Of a DNA stretch of 64,000 nt, positions 34,843-49,400 are shown piece by piece. Position 1 is the first letter of the stretch; every line of letters starts with the position of its first letter. The stretch comes from Pleodorina starrii. Taxonomy: Eukaryota; Chlorophyta; Chlorophyceae; Chlamydomonadales; Volvocaceae. The stretch covers positions 124,001 through 188,000 of the forward strand of contig BRXU01000005.1 of assembly GCA_030267565.1 (NCBI GenBank), in the 5' to 3' direction. The notes beneath the pieces are model-generated. The model had not been told where the DNA came from and searched no databases. It worked only from the letters and a program-made list of their open reading frames with translations. The translations under genes were made by a program, and so were the position numbers.

Positions 34843-37800
34843 ATGTCCGCAGAGCCCCAGTTGCAGGACCGTGAACACCAGGAGGGGTATAGAGCACCTA
34901 GAGTGACTTTTACAATACGCGATTTTAACATTCTTGGCCGAATCGGCGATGGCAGCTTCTCGACGGTTTTCTTGGCACAGCACAAACAGACCCGCAAGCA
35001 GTATGCAATAAAGATGATGAATAAGCATCTGGTCATGCGAAATAAGGTGGTAGAATACATCAAAAATGAACGCTTCATCCTGGACAAGCTGGACGACGCC
35101 GGTATCGCCAAGCTGTATTTCACGTTCCAGGACCCTGACAACTTATGTAAGCACGGCGAGGTCGATAAGGGACAAGGGAGGGGCCTGGGGCGTTCTTAGG
35201 ACATTTGATACCCTGGGGTAGTGACACGGTGGGTTTTTGACCGCCGCGACCCAGTGGCGGTCGCAAACCCACCGTGTCCCTACCCCAGGGTTTCGGATGC
35301 TGGGTGGTTCCTCCTAACCTACCTCACACCTGCTAGAACCCATGCGCTATCTTTGCCGTTCAATTTCTGCCCGCCTCTTCCCCTTCGTGTCCTGCTCTCT
35401 CCCACAGACATGGGTATGGAGTACTGTGCAGGCGGTGAGCTGTACGAGCAAATCAACAAGGTGCGCACGTCGCTGCGGGCCGGGCCGTTGGCCTGGCCCA
35501 ACCCGCATGAGCATTCGCTGGTGTTGTTTGACGCTCGACCGAGACACATACTCCTGCCCAGAGGCTCTTCCGACGTCCGAATGCCCCCGAATCCCCTAGT
35601 CCCCAAATGCAAGCCATTTTTGCCGACCCTGGCCCTTTCCCCACTCCTCCGCACCACTCCAGCGCTGCGGGCTCCCTCTGGACGCGGTGCGTTTCTATGC
35701 GGCGGAGGTGGTCCTCATCCTGCAGTACCTGCGCAGCGCGCAGGTGGTGCACCGGTAGGTGGGCTCCAGAGGGGGTTGGGTGACAAGGTAGGCTCAAGGG
35801 CGGGTTGGACGGACGAAGGGGAGAGCGTCTCTCCAAGCACGCACCAGCGGGTGGGTGCGTGGGTGGCGCGGCTGGCAGGCTGGCAGATAGCCTGGGCACC
35901 TGTCTGTTTAACTGCATGGCTACCGGTCTGGGTGAGAATGGACGTGTTGTGTGGCTGAGTTGCTGGACGGCTGGGCGGCTATGGAGAGGCCGCAGCGCAG
36001 GCCAGCCGGTTCCGGGTTTAATGTTCTGGCGCGTGGTCCGGTCACGGCCGCACTTGTCGCGCGGGTCACCACAGGGACCTCAAGCCCGAGAACCTCCTGC
36101 TCTCCGCGGACGGCCACCTGAAGCTTGTCGACTTCGGCAGTGCGCGAGCGTTCTTCCTGCCACAGGCGGAGAAGCCGCCGGGCAAGAACAGGTGCGCTCG
36201 CGCGTGGCCGCTTGTGGGACGGTGCGGACTACCCGGAGTGCGCGTTGCGGCACGCGGTGACCCCTGCCGTGAGCGGTGCCATCGGAGTAAAGTCTGAGTG
36301 CGGCCAGCAAGCCGCGCCCAGCCGCAGGACCTGAAGTCCGGTGGTGAAGCCTCACCTCACGGGTCACGGCGAACTGGGCTCTGAGACGGAGGCTGTCCAA
36401 CATGCCGACCAGCTCAGTGCAGTTGCGCTATGCCCTGAGCCCGGGCCTTGGCCTTGGCCCTTTCCGCAGCGCTAGCCAAGTTACCCCTGCCCGTCACCCT
36501 CAAACGCAGCGCGAAGTGCATTTGTTCCCAATACAACCTCGGCCCCCATCCAGTGTCACGCAGTTGCTGGGTTACTGCACCCGCCCCGACCGATCTGCCG
36601 GATCCCGCGCCCTCTCCCGATCCCGGGATCTCGCCCCATCCCGTCGCAATCCAAGCTCCTAATCCACTAACCCCCGCGCCTCTTCGCCGCGGCGGCACAC
36701 CAGGGCGACCTCCTTCGTGGGCACCGCCGAGTACGTGTCCCCCGAGGTTCTGCTCAACCAGCCGCTGTCCTACCCGGCCGACTTGTGGGCGCTGGGCTGC
36801 CTGCTGTACCAGATGATCGTGGGTGCGTGTATCGTCGGGGAACTGCATGTGTGTTCTTAGGGTTTTCGTTCAAGGGACGGGAATCCCTATCGAAGGTCGA
36901 GTGCACACAGGCCGGCCGGCATGCTCCAAGGGTTCGGCTCCTGACCGCCAAGGGTTCGCGCAACAGGCCCTGAACGCAGGGCCATCGGAGCCATCCGGCA
37001 GCCAAACCCCCGCGTGCCGCCGTGCACCGCCGCTCCCTGCAGGCCGGCCTCCGTTCAAGGCCGCCAGCGAGTACCTTACGTTTCAAAAGGTCACTGACCG
37101 CGACTTCTCCTACCCCGAGGAGCCCACGGCGGCGGAGGTGGCGGCCGCCGCGAGTGACGACGACGACGCGCCGGGGCCCGTGGTGTACCCGCCCGACGCA
37201 CGGGACCTCACCGAGCGGCTGCTGGTGATGGAGCCCTCGGCGCGAATCGGTGAGCGGTCGTCGTCGTCACGACTCATCCGTAGGTCACCGTGGCGGCGTT
37301 GACAGCACAGGATGGCGAGGGGAGAGCGCGGCGCCCGGAGCGGCGCTTCCGCGCTCGAGCCGCGGTGTGTTGGACGTTTCCTTCCCTGGGCGGCTGAGCT
37401 ATTTGATGGGCGCGTTCATTAGGCACCACAGCGTTGCAGCGTGCGTCGCTTTTTCGAGGCCCGGCAATCAACGGGCACCCGGCGCTCGTACCCGTAATCG
37501 CCGTTCGTTAACCAAGCAAGCAGTACCCTAAATTTGGCGGCGATCGCCCTCACGACGCGCTATATTCCTCAACGAACATTCTCTCTCAAGTCATCAAACA
37601 GCTATCTGCCTGGCGCGGCGGCTGGAATTCGTGGTTTCTCCCTCTCTGTAGTGTGCTTGGGCAATCGCCTCATGCACATACGTGTAAGTCCACTCCATCC
37701 GCCTCGCGGAACGCCCGCGCTGCACCGCCCGCCGCCCCGCCAGTTGCAGTGTCACTCTCCCTTTGCTGTAGCATCCTTGTCCAGCCGGCACATCCTTGCC

Positions 37801-38022
37801 GCAACCCTGCCCGCACGTCCAGGCGCCGATGACATTTCGGAGCTGAAGTCTCACCCCTTCTTCGCCGGCATCGACTGGGACACGCTGCGCACCGGGCCGG
37901 CGCCCGCCTTCCTGCCGCCCACGCCGCCGAGCGGGACAGGCGACGGCGCGGAGGGATGGGACTGGGAGCTGACCTCGCTGGTGCGCGATGTGGCAGACGG
38001 ACAGCGCGACTCCATCTCGTAG
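34843..38022 (+). CDS. PDK1: PDK1-like AGC-family Ser/Thr protein kinase
   Basis: Master kinase that phosphorylates activation loops of other AGC kinases. Seven exons, 363 residues: 34843-35146, 35408-35460, 35663-35754, 36075-36191, 36704-36822, 37043-37249, 37823-38022 (TAG). The Gly-rich loop is GRIGDGSFS (32-40), VAIK-type lysine is Lys57 (QYAIKMM), the catalytic loop is HRDLKPEN (149-156), DFG is 169-171, and the activation segment [17 protein letters not shown] (Ser192) matches the PDK1 autophosphorylation site. Subdomain IX is [15 protein letters not shown]. An acidic Asp/Ala insertion ([10 protein letters not shown]) lies before the last helices. The tail after HPFFAGIDW is short and the frame ends without a PH domain, unlike the animal and land-plant enzymes. 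Introns are large relative to exons, and intron 1 holds a long hairpin. Kinase identity is strong; PDK1 is preferred over other AGC kinases because of the activation segment. Confidence 0.85.
35211..35290. repeat. 80-bp hairpin-forming inverted repeat inside PDK1 intron 1
   Basis: Outer arms of 26 bp (ccctggggtag, then a, then the segment ending cggtgggttt) pair with 35265-35290 with a single mismatch. Inside them gaccgcc pairs with ggcggtc. The whole element is nearly symmetrical and lies wholly within the intron 35147-35407. It resembles a small MITE or a structured RNA precursor. Confidence 0.9.
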
Positions 38023-39013
38023 CAGCTGCAGCCGCAGTAGCAGCACTGCAGCGGCCGGCTGGGTGGCAAGTCCGGTGCACGCCAAGCTGCGGCGTGCGTC
38101 CCTGCCCGCAGGATCTGGTGCAGACAACCCTGACCGGATGGCCAATGCCAGGAGTTGTAGTGCCGGTGGCATTGCGAGTGCATGGCATGAAGGTGTGGGC
38201 CTTGAAGACGCGGCGCGAGTCTTGGTGGGGAAGTGGCCGCCCGGTGGCAAGGCTCTGGGCCCTGGGCGTCGCTGTAGGCCCCCCGTCCCGGCTCGCCAGT
38301 ACAGATATCGGCGTCGATGTCGATGCCGCGGCGCATGTTGGCCCTAGCGTGATTCGGCGCCAGCAGGAGCGCGATCACCAAGGGCGACTGCAGGGCGAAG
38401 GGCATTTGCGAGTGCTGTTTGGTAGGCAGCGTCGGGTGCCGGGGGCGCAAGCCGGCGGCTCAGGCGCCCAGCGCCAGGAGGCTGAGTCGGCGCCGCAGCA
38501 GATACTCAGGTTTGTGAAGGGGTCAAGAGCGCTGTGGGAAGGCGCTCACGGTTGTGGTTGCGTTGACGGGAAGAGGTGCCGGATGGCGTCTGCATGCGCT
38601 GTGGCTCGGGACCCCTCGGCATCGCACGCACGCAGGGTTGCCGCACGCATGCAGAATTGCCTACGGATGGATATGCCGTCGCGGCAGGATGAGGGACTTC
38701 GCGATTGAGCGCTGAACTCTGAAGCCGGCTGCCTTGCCGGAATGCGGATCGCCATTAGTCCAGGATCCTACGAGCCGAATGGTTGAGTCCTGGACGATTG
38801 CGGTTGGGCGTCCATAGGCGGTGTTGGAAACCACTTCAGTCCTCAGGTTATAAGTTGCATAGGCTGACGTAAGCTGGTGTGCAGTTCTCATGCCGTCTTC
38901 CCAAGCCTTCGCAGCATGTGCGGCTTCCTCTGCCGGCAAGCGAAACACCACCGTTGGATACATGGATAGCGGCCACCGGACTGCTGGATCGAAGGATTGC
39001 GCCGCAAATCACC

Positions 39014-39331
39014 ATGGCCGGTGCTCTGACGACGTATCAAGCCGTGCCGGCCGTGCTGGCCCTGGCTGCATTCGGTGCGATGGAGGTTAGCGGTCTTTTC
39101 ATCGGCAGCGACCCGTCGGCGCCCGGGGAGATCGGGCAAACGCGCCGCCATGGGTTTCGGAGCAAGCCGTCAGGCGGGCGATTTCCAATTTCTGGAATTG
39201 GCTCCATTTTTTATCTGTGCCTGTGGGGGCACTCGCGGCTGGGACACCAGGTACCAGTAATACGATCCACCGAATGCTTGGGGATCAGCTCATGTGTGGG
39301 TCCCTGGCTTATGGTGGCCAGTGGGGACTGA
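39014..39331 (+). CDS. Tentative small one-helix protein
   Basis: An ATG in strong context (atcaccATGGCC) opens MAGALTTYQAVPAVLALAAF, a plausible single hydrophobic helix. After GAME there is a GT (gttagc), so the true product may splice out the rest of the displayed frame. Read through, the frame ends at TGA near 39331 with no known similarity. A TGTAA lies 440 bp downstream. Small complex I or photosystem subunits have this look, but no identity is claimed. Confidence 0.3.
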   Translation: MAGALTTYQAVPAVLALAAFGAMEVSGLFIGSDPSAPGEIGQTRRHGFRSKPSGGRFPISGIGSIFYLCLWGHSRLGHQVPVIRSTECLGISSCVGPWLMVASGD

Positions 39332-39772
39332 GGCACCGCATCCCTTGAGGCTACGTGCTCTATGGGTGGTAGGGTACGCGGGTGGACGCCTTGTGCGGCC
39401 CCGCAAAATTTAACCTGGTCGAGACGCTGGAGTTAACGTGTTTGTTGCTTGGGCGTGGCCGCCGAGTTCATGAGCCACTTGTCAGCGAGGTGTCCTCTTG
39501 CTTTTCCTAGTAATTTGCCCTTCAGTATGTCGGGTGACAAACAGCTAACAAGGGTTTCCTAGTTACTCCCGAGTGATTTTTCACCCCTCTGCTGTGTGTA
39601 TTTGCTGCCTAAGGGTTGCACCTCAATTCAACTCTGTCCCTGCTTCTTCCGGGTTGTGTCTCTGGTCGCTTAGGCCCACCTTTTGTGGTGGTGTCAGGTG
39701 CGATGTGCGCCTGCCCTGATGTGCGCCGTTCATTCTTTGGGTGAACAGCCACAGTTGGCCGCCTCGTGCCAC

Positions 39773-39777
39773 TGTAA
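39773..39777 (+). terminator. TGTAA, possible poly(A) signal
   Basis: Isolated TGTAA between the tentative small gene and polyubiquitin on the + strand; it gives slight support to a + strand transcript ending here. Confidence 0.3.
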
Positions 39778-40338
39778 GGCGGTTCATCTGTTAATAAAAC
39801 GCAACTGTCCGCTCTCCTTGCCTAGGTGCTGCGGTGCGGTCCTCGGCCGCAGCCAACGGTTACTAACAACTGCACGAGACATCCAACGTCCGCTACGCTG
39901 CCTGTGGGTCTGCCAGACACAGTGCGCTCCTTATTATCAACACCCTCAGCATCTGGAATAAACTTGTTATGGGCCATACGAAAGTGTTTTTCTCCAACCT
40001 TGCACGCGCCCATGGTAACTATCATATCCTCCTCGGATGTGCCGACGTAGCAACTTCCCTGGCGTTGCATGTCTTGCAACAAACGTCAGATTCATGCGGT
40101 TGTACGAAAAAATCCTTGTTGGAATGCTCGGGGCAAAGCTCCAGGAACGTCCGTACGGCAAACCTCTCAATATAATCCCCTCGCGCTTTGCATACAAATG
40201 CATTCGCGCCATTGACATAAAAGGTCATAAAAGTTGCCTGGATATAGTTGCGTTTGTTACAGCCGGTTCGTTGCCTAGCATCGTCGTTGGTCAAGAAAAC
40301 AACAACACCTCGTTTCTGCGCTTACAGCGACAGCAATC

Positions 40339-42468
<2,130 letters not shown>

Positions 42469-43724
42469 ATTGGATCGGTTTTCGACGTCGAAGCGAGGCA
42501 TTTGTTGTTTTCTGGGACAAGATGCTGTGAAGCAAGAATCTGACGGTTGTAACATACTGGCGTGAAACATCCCCAATGGACGTACGTTATCGTGCTGGCA
42601 CTGTCCGACGATCCCGACACACCGGTTTGTGTGTCGGCAGAAAACCTCTCGCTGCGGCTGTAGTGACAAACAATCGAACGGAACCGCATCCCATACCCCA
42701 GACCGGTACATATGATGCGGCGCGGATTACGTTCTACACAAGCAGCCTGATGAGTAACGGACAGGCACATGCAGCCTGATGAGTAACGGACAGGCGAAGT
42801 TTCATGCCTATTTGCCGGCTTGGATAATGTGTGCACATTTCATTGCACGCCGTCGTACATCTGCATGGACTGATTTATTCTCCGGAAGTTTGCTAAGGTT
42901 GGGAATTTGACAGCGGTGAACCCGTAGGATGTAGGATGCCATGGCTCCCTTAGCTCCCATACGCGTCAGTACCCGTACCAGCTAGGGACATGCTTTCACA
43001 AAGCAGGAAGCCATGCCAAGAGATGCAATTACCCGGGCGGTGAAAGGCTTTTTGGAGTCGTGTGGAGGGGCGCCTTGGGCCTCCTTCGGCAAAGGTGATA
43101 TCATGTTGGCCCAGGCCACCCATTTTTGCTTGTAGTAGAAGGGGAGGTGGGTTGCTTCCGGCAGAGGCCCCCAGCTGAGGTGTAAGAAACAGGCTTCGGC
43201 CTATTGTTCGGGCTCGCTGGGCACATGCCTTCCCTGGTTGCAGCCCGTGGGTTCTTATCAGACCAGCGATCCATAAGGCTACCCCTCCGGGGGCCTGGAG
43301 CCCACTTATACAAATATAGGGAGCCACTTCAACCCGCCCCACAGGAGAGGCATTACGCTTTCCATACACAGAAACCGCTGGTTCTGTATAATCAGATTTA
43401 AAAAGGGACGTAAGAATTTCAGGGCGCATGCCGCTCGAGGCAGCGCTGTCCAAGGTCTCAGACACTACGTCAACTGCCGCAAGGACACCGGTCGCCGAAT
43501 CCGTAGTTCGGCGTAGGAGGGATGCGGGAGACGACGCGGTGTCCTGTGGTCCACAAAACACTATCCGGTGGGCGAGGAAGGGGTGAACATGAGTTCGGCT
43601 TTGTCGTAAGTCGACCGTACACTGCTGAAGTGCCGACTTCAGTTGATGGCAAAGCAGTAACTCTAGATTGATGTATAAATGCTTTTTCCTGCATGTGGCT
43701 ACTTATTACTAATTCAAACAGCCG
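42469..43724. other. Intergenic region between polyubiquitin and MED30
   Basis: Includes the polyubiquitin 3' UTR, with TGTAA at 42548-42552, and a direct repeat of the string gcagcctgatgagtaacgga near 42743 and 42773. A 203-codon minus frame (42950-43561) has no recognisable domain. An ATG with a perfect GTAAGT donor at 43589-43606 does not join MED30 in frame and is more likely a 5' UTR exon. Confidence 0.5.
42548..42552 (+). terminator. TGTAA poly(A) signal for polyubiquitin
   Basis: TGTAA 80 bp after the stop codon; the stop itself also overlaps a TGTAA (42464-42468), which is too close to serve. Confidence 0.55.
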
Positions 43725-44294
43725 ATGACGCTGGGGCCCCCAGCGCAACTTGGTAACCTTGACAATCTTGCGGTGGCAGGACTGCAGCAATTACGAGATG
43801 TCGTAGCAGTAGTGAGGCAAATATTTGCCGAACTGGGGTATGGCGAGTCGACGGATGCCGCTCGGCGACAGGCTGCCTTTCACCAGCAGTATGCGCAAGC
43901 TATGTTGGTGCTTCGCAGAACTGCAGCAGAGTGCAACTCCTTAGCTGCGCATGTATCTAACGAGGGCCGTCCGGGTGAGGGGACTGTGTTTTGGCGTGCA
44001 CCTCGTTCATGAGCGTCGGACGAGGAAAATGAAATAGGCATATTATAACACCCCAAATTAATCCCGGCATTTATCTTGCGCAATGCAGAGGGCCACGCAA
44101 CCAGTGTCGAGGCGCAACGTGGTTCAGCAGAAAGCTTCGCGGCCCGAATTGCACAGACGCAAGCAGAGTTGTGCATGAAGAATGAAGTTCTGAAGCAACT
44201 GATAGACCAGATCCGACAGATGTTGGAGTCCATTTGCATGTGGGAGTCTCATCGTCACCAGCTGGAGAGGCTCAAGCTAGCGGAGGGACACTGA
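43725..44294 (+). CDS. MED30: Probable Mediator complex subunit 30
   Basis: Two exons, 43725-43974 and 44089-44294 (TGA), give 151 residues. The N-terminal part (LAVAGLQQLRDVVAVVRQIF) resembles the plant MED30 helix that starts with LA-EGQ-HLE. A middle helix (QAAFHQQYAQAMLVLRRTAA) corresponds to the family's R-x-K/Q-Y helix. The end (ELCMKNEVLKQLIDQIRQML, then ESICMWES) matches the MED30 signature of a KN followed by LIDQLR and an aromatic close. MED30 belongs to the head of the Mediator coactivator of RNA polymerase II. The identification rests on remembered family pattern in a short coiled-coil protein, so another coiled-coil family is possible. The start is the first in-frame ATG; a 5' UTR intron is suspected. 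Confidence 0.6.
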
Positions 44295-46452
44295 ACGGGG
44301 GTCGTGTGGAGGGTTAAAATGGGGATGTATGGCCACGCAAGCGCGAGGGATGGGAGCAAACCGGGCGTGGGGTAGGATATAGTGTGGACAAAGCTGGGAG
44401 AGGTGAGAGGGGAAAGATGGAGTGGGGAAAGATGAGGAGAGGTGAGAGGGGAAAGATGGAGTGCGCGCGGAACCGCGTGTCAGTGTACCGTAAACCACTC
44501 CGCCCGAAGTCGCTGAAAGCAGCCGATGTTGTTGAAGCTGCGAGGACTTTAAGTGGTTTGAACCGATGGACGGAAGGCCATGCATGGCAGGCCGTGTCAA
44601 GCTTTGTGCGCGTCAAGGCGCTTTCTTGGTGGCCAGCTAAGCTAGTCAGTTGGTCAGTCAGTCAACGAGCGTTATGGGCGCAGAGATCGGATACCAACTC
44701 TCAGGGCTCTATCGTTTGATCGCTTTCGCCGATTGCGTCTTGCTTTGTTGGCCCTGGTTCACAGTTCCGAAGACTGTTCGGGATGATGGGGCGCGCTTGG
44801 GTTCCTTAATGTTCCCACCTACCCCCCTTCCTCTTCATATTCACCAAAGAAAAAGCAGGCATTTGGGTTTGTGTAGTGAGGCGCCGTAGTGTTCAGTGCA
44901 TCCCCCGAGTAATTCTGTCCTGTTCCGGAAACTGGACCCCATCGTTTGATTCCATGAAAGGCGGCTGTGGTTTCTCCCCTCGGCTGCAGCTCGGGAGTAT
45001 GTACAAGCGCAAAAGTGCAGCTACGTCCCGGCCTAGGCATGGTTTTTCATTCTGGAGCCCGGGTAATCGGAAGAGACATATTCGTCCGTATGACATTACC
45101 GGTACATGCAACGGCATCGATCCGACGCCCCGGAATGGCGGCACACCAGCGCCTATTACAGCAGTCACAGCAAGCTGCCGGCGAGCTCAGAAGTATGGCG
45201 TGCAGATTCCACCCATATCCACGCTACAGCGCGGTAAAGCCGTACCGTCCAGGGCCTTCCAATTTTAGCTTACCGTAGTCGTACATACATGGTGGCTGTC
45301 CGCATGGACCGCCTACACGCAACGGAAAGTTAGCGCCAACCTCCGCCAGTAACAACTTAGGTAGCAACTCAAATCTTTCCCCGTGCAAATGTACTCGTGC
45401 GCACTCACCAACTGTCAAGACAGCGGTTTGTTTGGCTTGGGACCTGCGGTCGCAAGAAGACAGAGCCTAATAGAGCAATACCAACCGTACTTCACACAGC
45501 GCGCTGCAAGAAACCCCTCCCTTGCCGCCACTCGCGAGAATCGACTGGGTCGATTGTAAGCCCGCCACCATTCCACATGCACCGTTCCGTACACCACTAC
45601 AGGGCACTCCGAAGGAGACTCACTCAATGGCCACACGGCGCGACGCGAAATGCACCATCTCCTCCTCCCCCTCCTCCGAACGACCTCCCGACCCCGACCG
45701 TGCACGTCCTACGACACAGCGGCGGCCCACACACCACATACCACGTATACGACACAGCGGCCAGAAACAGTACGGGACGGATGAACAATTCGCGGCACAA
45801 ATCACCGCACAGCAAGCAGCACGGTAAACGGCGCATTCACAACACACACATCATCGAACTAATATAATAAGGCCCAGCCAGGGATGCCCCCCTTCGAGGC
45901 AAGATGTAACAACAACCAGGCACCAGCTCACCCTCAGCGTGCCGAGCACAGTTTAGTCATGCGTGCCTCCCGCGCAGGTGGTGTGCAAGAGGTAACGGAG
46001 CTGTCGAGCCAACTGAGAGTTTCGCCGTTAGATCCGAAACCCGGGAGCGGGAGGGGCACTTCCCGAGCGGTTCAATCGGCCAGCCATGTCGGATTGGGTC
46101 AGCGGGGCGGTCACAAAATAAATCATCTTCAACATTTCATTCAGCGCCGCGTACCGTATGTCTGGGCCTAACGGGAAACACCACCGCGGCGGCCATGCGC
46201 CGGCCCCTGTCCGCTTTTGCCTGCATACACCCCTCTCACAACCCCCAGCCTCTAGTGCCCCACGCGCCCACGCCCGTCAAATGCGCCTCTGCGGGCTGTT
46301 GCTGCCATCCGGGCCGCCAGCGCCCCCGATCGCACCAGCAATCCCTCCACCGAATGAGCCCTCATTTAAAACCATATCATGAAACATACGAACCCGCCGC
46401 AACTGCATGGAAGATGAATCTTTTCACGTGTTATAACCAACACAAACGCTCC
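44295..46452. other. Convergent intergenic region
   Basis: Lies between MED30 (+) and the GATA-factor stop (-). It holds a purine-rich tandem repeat (44401-44461) and a stretch of CA/AC-rich sequence near 45700-45870. No coding signal is convincing. Assigned poly(A) signals were not found. Confidence 0.5.
44401..44461. repeat. 39-bp purine-rich tandem repeat, about 1.6 copies
   Basis: aggtgagaggggaaagatgg begins at 44401 and again at 44440. The intervening part (agtggggaaagatgagg) is itself a partial copy, so shorter internal periodicity is present. Confidence 0.8.
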
Positions 46453-49400
46453 TTACTGATCCTCACTCTTAATCTGGGGAACTGCCGTCACCGCCGAACC
46501 AGCGCCTGTTGCCGCAGCCGGTGCCGCCGCGCCGATGGGCGAAGCTGCCGCACCAGATGCCGTGGCAGCCTCAACGACTGGCGCGGACCCCGGCGGCGGC
46601 GCGGTCGCAGCGGCCGCTGGAGCCGTCGCGGGCGACGCCACACCGGCAGCTGGAGCCACCGCGCCCTGGGGCGCGGAAGCATTGCCTGCCGCTGCCGCAG
46701 CGGCGGCGGCGGCCATCAATGCCGCTGCCGCCGCAGGCGCCTGCGGCGGGAAGCCAGCCGGCGGGGCGGCAGCGGCTGTGACGGCCGATGGGGGAGCCCC
46801 GCCGGCGGCAGGGGCAGGGGCCGAGGCCGAGGCGCTTCCCGCCACCTGCAGCGGAGGCCGCGCCTGCAGACCCGCCTGGGGAAACGCCGCCATGGCGGCA
46901 GCCGCCGCCGCAAGTGCGGCGGCCGCCGCCCCGGGCGTCATGGACAAGTTGTGCATTCCGGGGATCTGCATGGACGGGCGGACGCCCCCCGGCTGCCCAT
47001 TTGCGCCCATTCCACCTTTACTCGCCGCTGCAGCAGCAGCAGCCGCGGCTGCGGCAGCCGCCATCATCTGCGCAGCGTTCAGCTGCGCGCCGCCAGCCAG
47101 CTGCCCTGGCAGCATCGGCCTCACCGCCCCCGCTGCCGCGGAGAGCCCCCCAGCGGCGGATCCTGGAGCCGCGGTGGGCGCCGCCCCACTCGGCCCCGTC
47201 GGCCCGCTGGCCGCCCCCACTGCGGTGGTGCTGCCAGGCCGAGGCAGCGTGCCCGCCTGCGCCGCGGCTCCGCTTAGAGGTGCCGCCCCCGCTGGCCTCG
47301 CCCCCGCCAACGCAGCTGCCGTGCCCGCGGCCGTGCTGGCAGCGCTGGCTGCCGCCGCCGCGGCTGCTGCGGCTGCCAGGCCCGGAAGGCTCTGCTGCAG
47401 AGTGGAGATGGCGCTGGCGGCGCCAGCGGGGAGCCGTCCCGCAGCCATTGCGGCCGCCAGTGCTGCCGCCGCGGTGGGGTCCGCTGCCGCCGCAGCCGCC
47501 GCCATGAGGGGGTTGGCCTGGAGCACGCCACCTGCGGATGCTGCCACAACCGCGGCAGCCTGGCCCTGCAGCGGAGACGACAAACACCGTTAAATCAACG
47601 CTGCTACATGTCATACAATGTGGTTCGGCAGGGGCACAGGACGCGACGCAGCCTAACGCATAGCCAGTGGTCGAAACCGGTCTCCGCGCCGGTTAGCTCG
47701 TCCAGACGCTGTCGGGATACGACCTTCAGCCTTCCGCGACCCGAAGTCTTGGCCATGCCAGCTCCAAGGCCTGTGCCCGCGTAGCCATTGTCCCCAAAAC
47801 CCGGAATGCATACTGTGCATTAGAACGCCGCTAGCCCCTTCGCCCTCCCCCCGCCGCCATTTACACTCTTCAAACCCCCCGCCGACCTCTCTCACCGCCG
47901 CCGCGGCCTGCTCATCCTGCTTCCACAAGATTTTCGGGCGCGGAGCGTCGTTCTTCGAAAAGTACAGCCCGCATGCGTTGCACAGCGGCCGGCCGTCGTT
48001 CTTGTCCTTTCGCCAAAAGGGCGTCGACTTGGTGCCGCAGTTCTTGCAGACCTGTGCGCGCGTGTGACGAGCACCGGAGGCGGCGGGGGCGTCTGGGACC
48101 GGAAGAGGCTACGAGACGAACCCACATGTGCCCTCTATGTGGCACCTGGTCGTGGGTGATAAGAGGAAACCTTGTGTGAGCGGGCACGGTGGCCAATTGC
48201 TTTGTTGGCGTCACACGACCAAAGCCAGCGCTGATAGCCTCTGTCAGGCCCATGATAGACCAATGAAATGGTTGCTACGTCCGAGCCGCATGTGAGGCTG
48301 TCGAGTTGGCCCCGCCTGATGGGAGCCAGGCGGCACGAGGACTGCGACCTGCTCGCGGCCCCGCGCGGCATGAAGCTGCACGGCCCAGAGCCAAGCTGGT
48401 CCCTCCCAGCCGCCCCGCCCACCTTCGAATCCGTCCCCTGGGGTTCCAGAGCGGTACAGAGCAGCGCCGCGCAGCACGGCATCGCACGAGGGGGAGGGGG
48501 AGGCGGGGTTGCAACCGTTCCAGTCAGCATGCATTTCGCATTCGTCACTGCTGGGTGTCTACACGATGTGAGACTTGCCCCACGACGGCAAAAGGTGGGT
48601 TGGCAGCAGGGCTGAGCAGACCGCGCGACAGGTGGGGCGGCAGGCACGCTCAGTCCGGGGCAAAGGAAAAAATGCTGGGGCCGGCCCGCCAGCTCCTTCA
48701 AAGCTTCAGCGTGCCGCCGCACCCAGCCCAACCATTGACGGAGAACTCCGTGGTGCCAACTGACAGCACATGCGGTAGACCTTTGCTGCAACGGGTCCAA
48801 ACCGGTTGAGGAGCAACCCTGTCACCCCGACACTCACCTTTTGCTCTTTAGTCGTCCGCCTGCCCCGTTTCGAATGATTAGACAAGTAGCTGTTAGCATT
48901 GGCTGCCGCCGCGGCGGCCGCCGCCGCCGCAAAGTTTGCGTTTGTCGCCATCGGCACGGACTGCTCCAACGGCCGCTTCGCCGCCGCCGCCGCCGCGACA
49001 GCATTGGCCGCCGCCGCCGACAGCGCCGCCGCCGCGGCGGCGGACATATGTGGCGGCGGGGCCTGCGTCACGCCCACCGGGCCGGGTGGTGCTGGCAGCG
49101 CCTGTGGGGCCGCCGGCGCTGCGGCGCCCTGCTGGTGCTGCTGCTGCTGCGGCACCTGCTGCGGCACGTGAGAAGGTTGCGGCGGCGCCGGCAGCGCCTG
49201 GCACTGCTGCATCACAGTGCCAGCGGCCGCTGCCCCTCCGTGGGCGCCCATCTGGCCCGTGTGCTGACTCGCCAGCTGCTGGTGTCCGGCAGTAGGGTGG
49301 CTGGCGGGGAAGCCCAGCGGCCCCGCTGTCTGTGCCGCCATCTGAAACTGTTGATGCTGCGGTTGGTGCAGCTGCAGCTGCATCTGGTTGGTAGGTGATT

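Larger units (their letters stand above)
38023..40338. other. Intergenic region with one tentative small gene
   Basis: Contains the PDK1 3' flank, a tentative small membrane-protein start at 39014, a TGTAA at 39773-39777, and the polyubiquitin promoter and 5' UTR (from about 40150). A possible TATA-like aatataatcc lies at about 40169. Nothing else is supported. Confidence 0.45.

Noticed and set aside
42950..43561. 203-codon minus frame
   Set aside because: No domain, no ATG context or splice partners, and it overlaps the likely 5' UTR region of MED30.
46535..47593. Long + strand frame of 352 codons opposite the last GATA exon
   Set aside because: It is the mirror of an Ala-rich exon whose GCN codons read as Ala/Gly/Arg on either strand; the minus frame links to the GATA finger by consensus splice sites.
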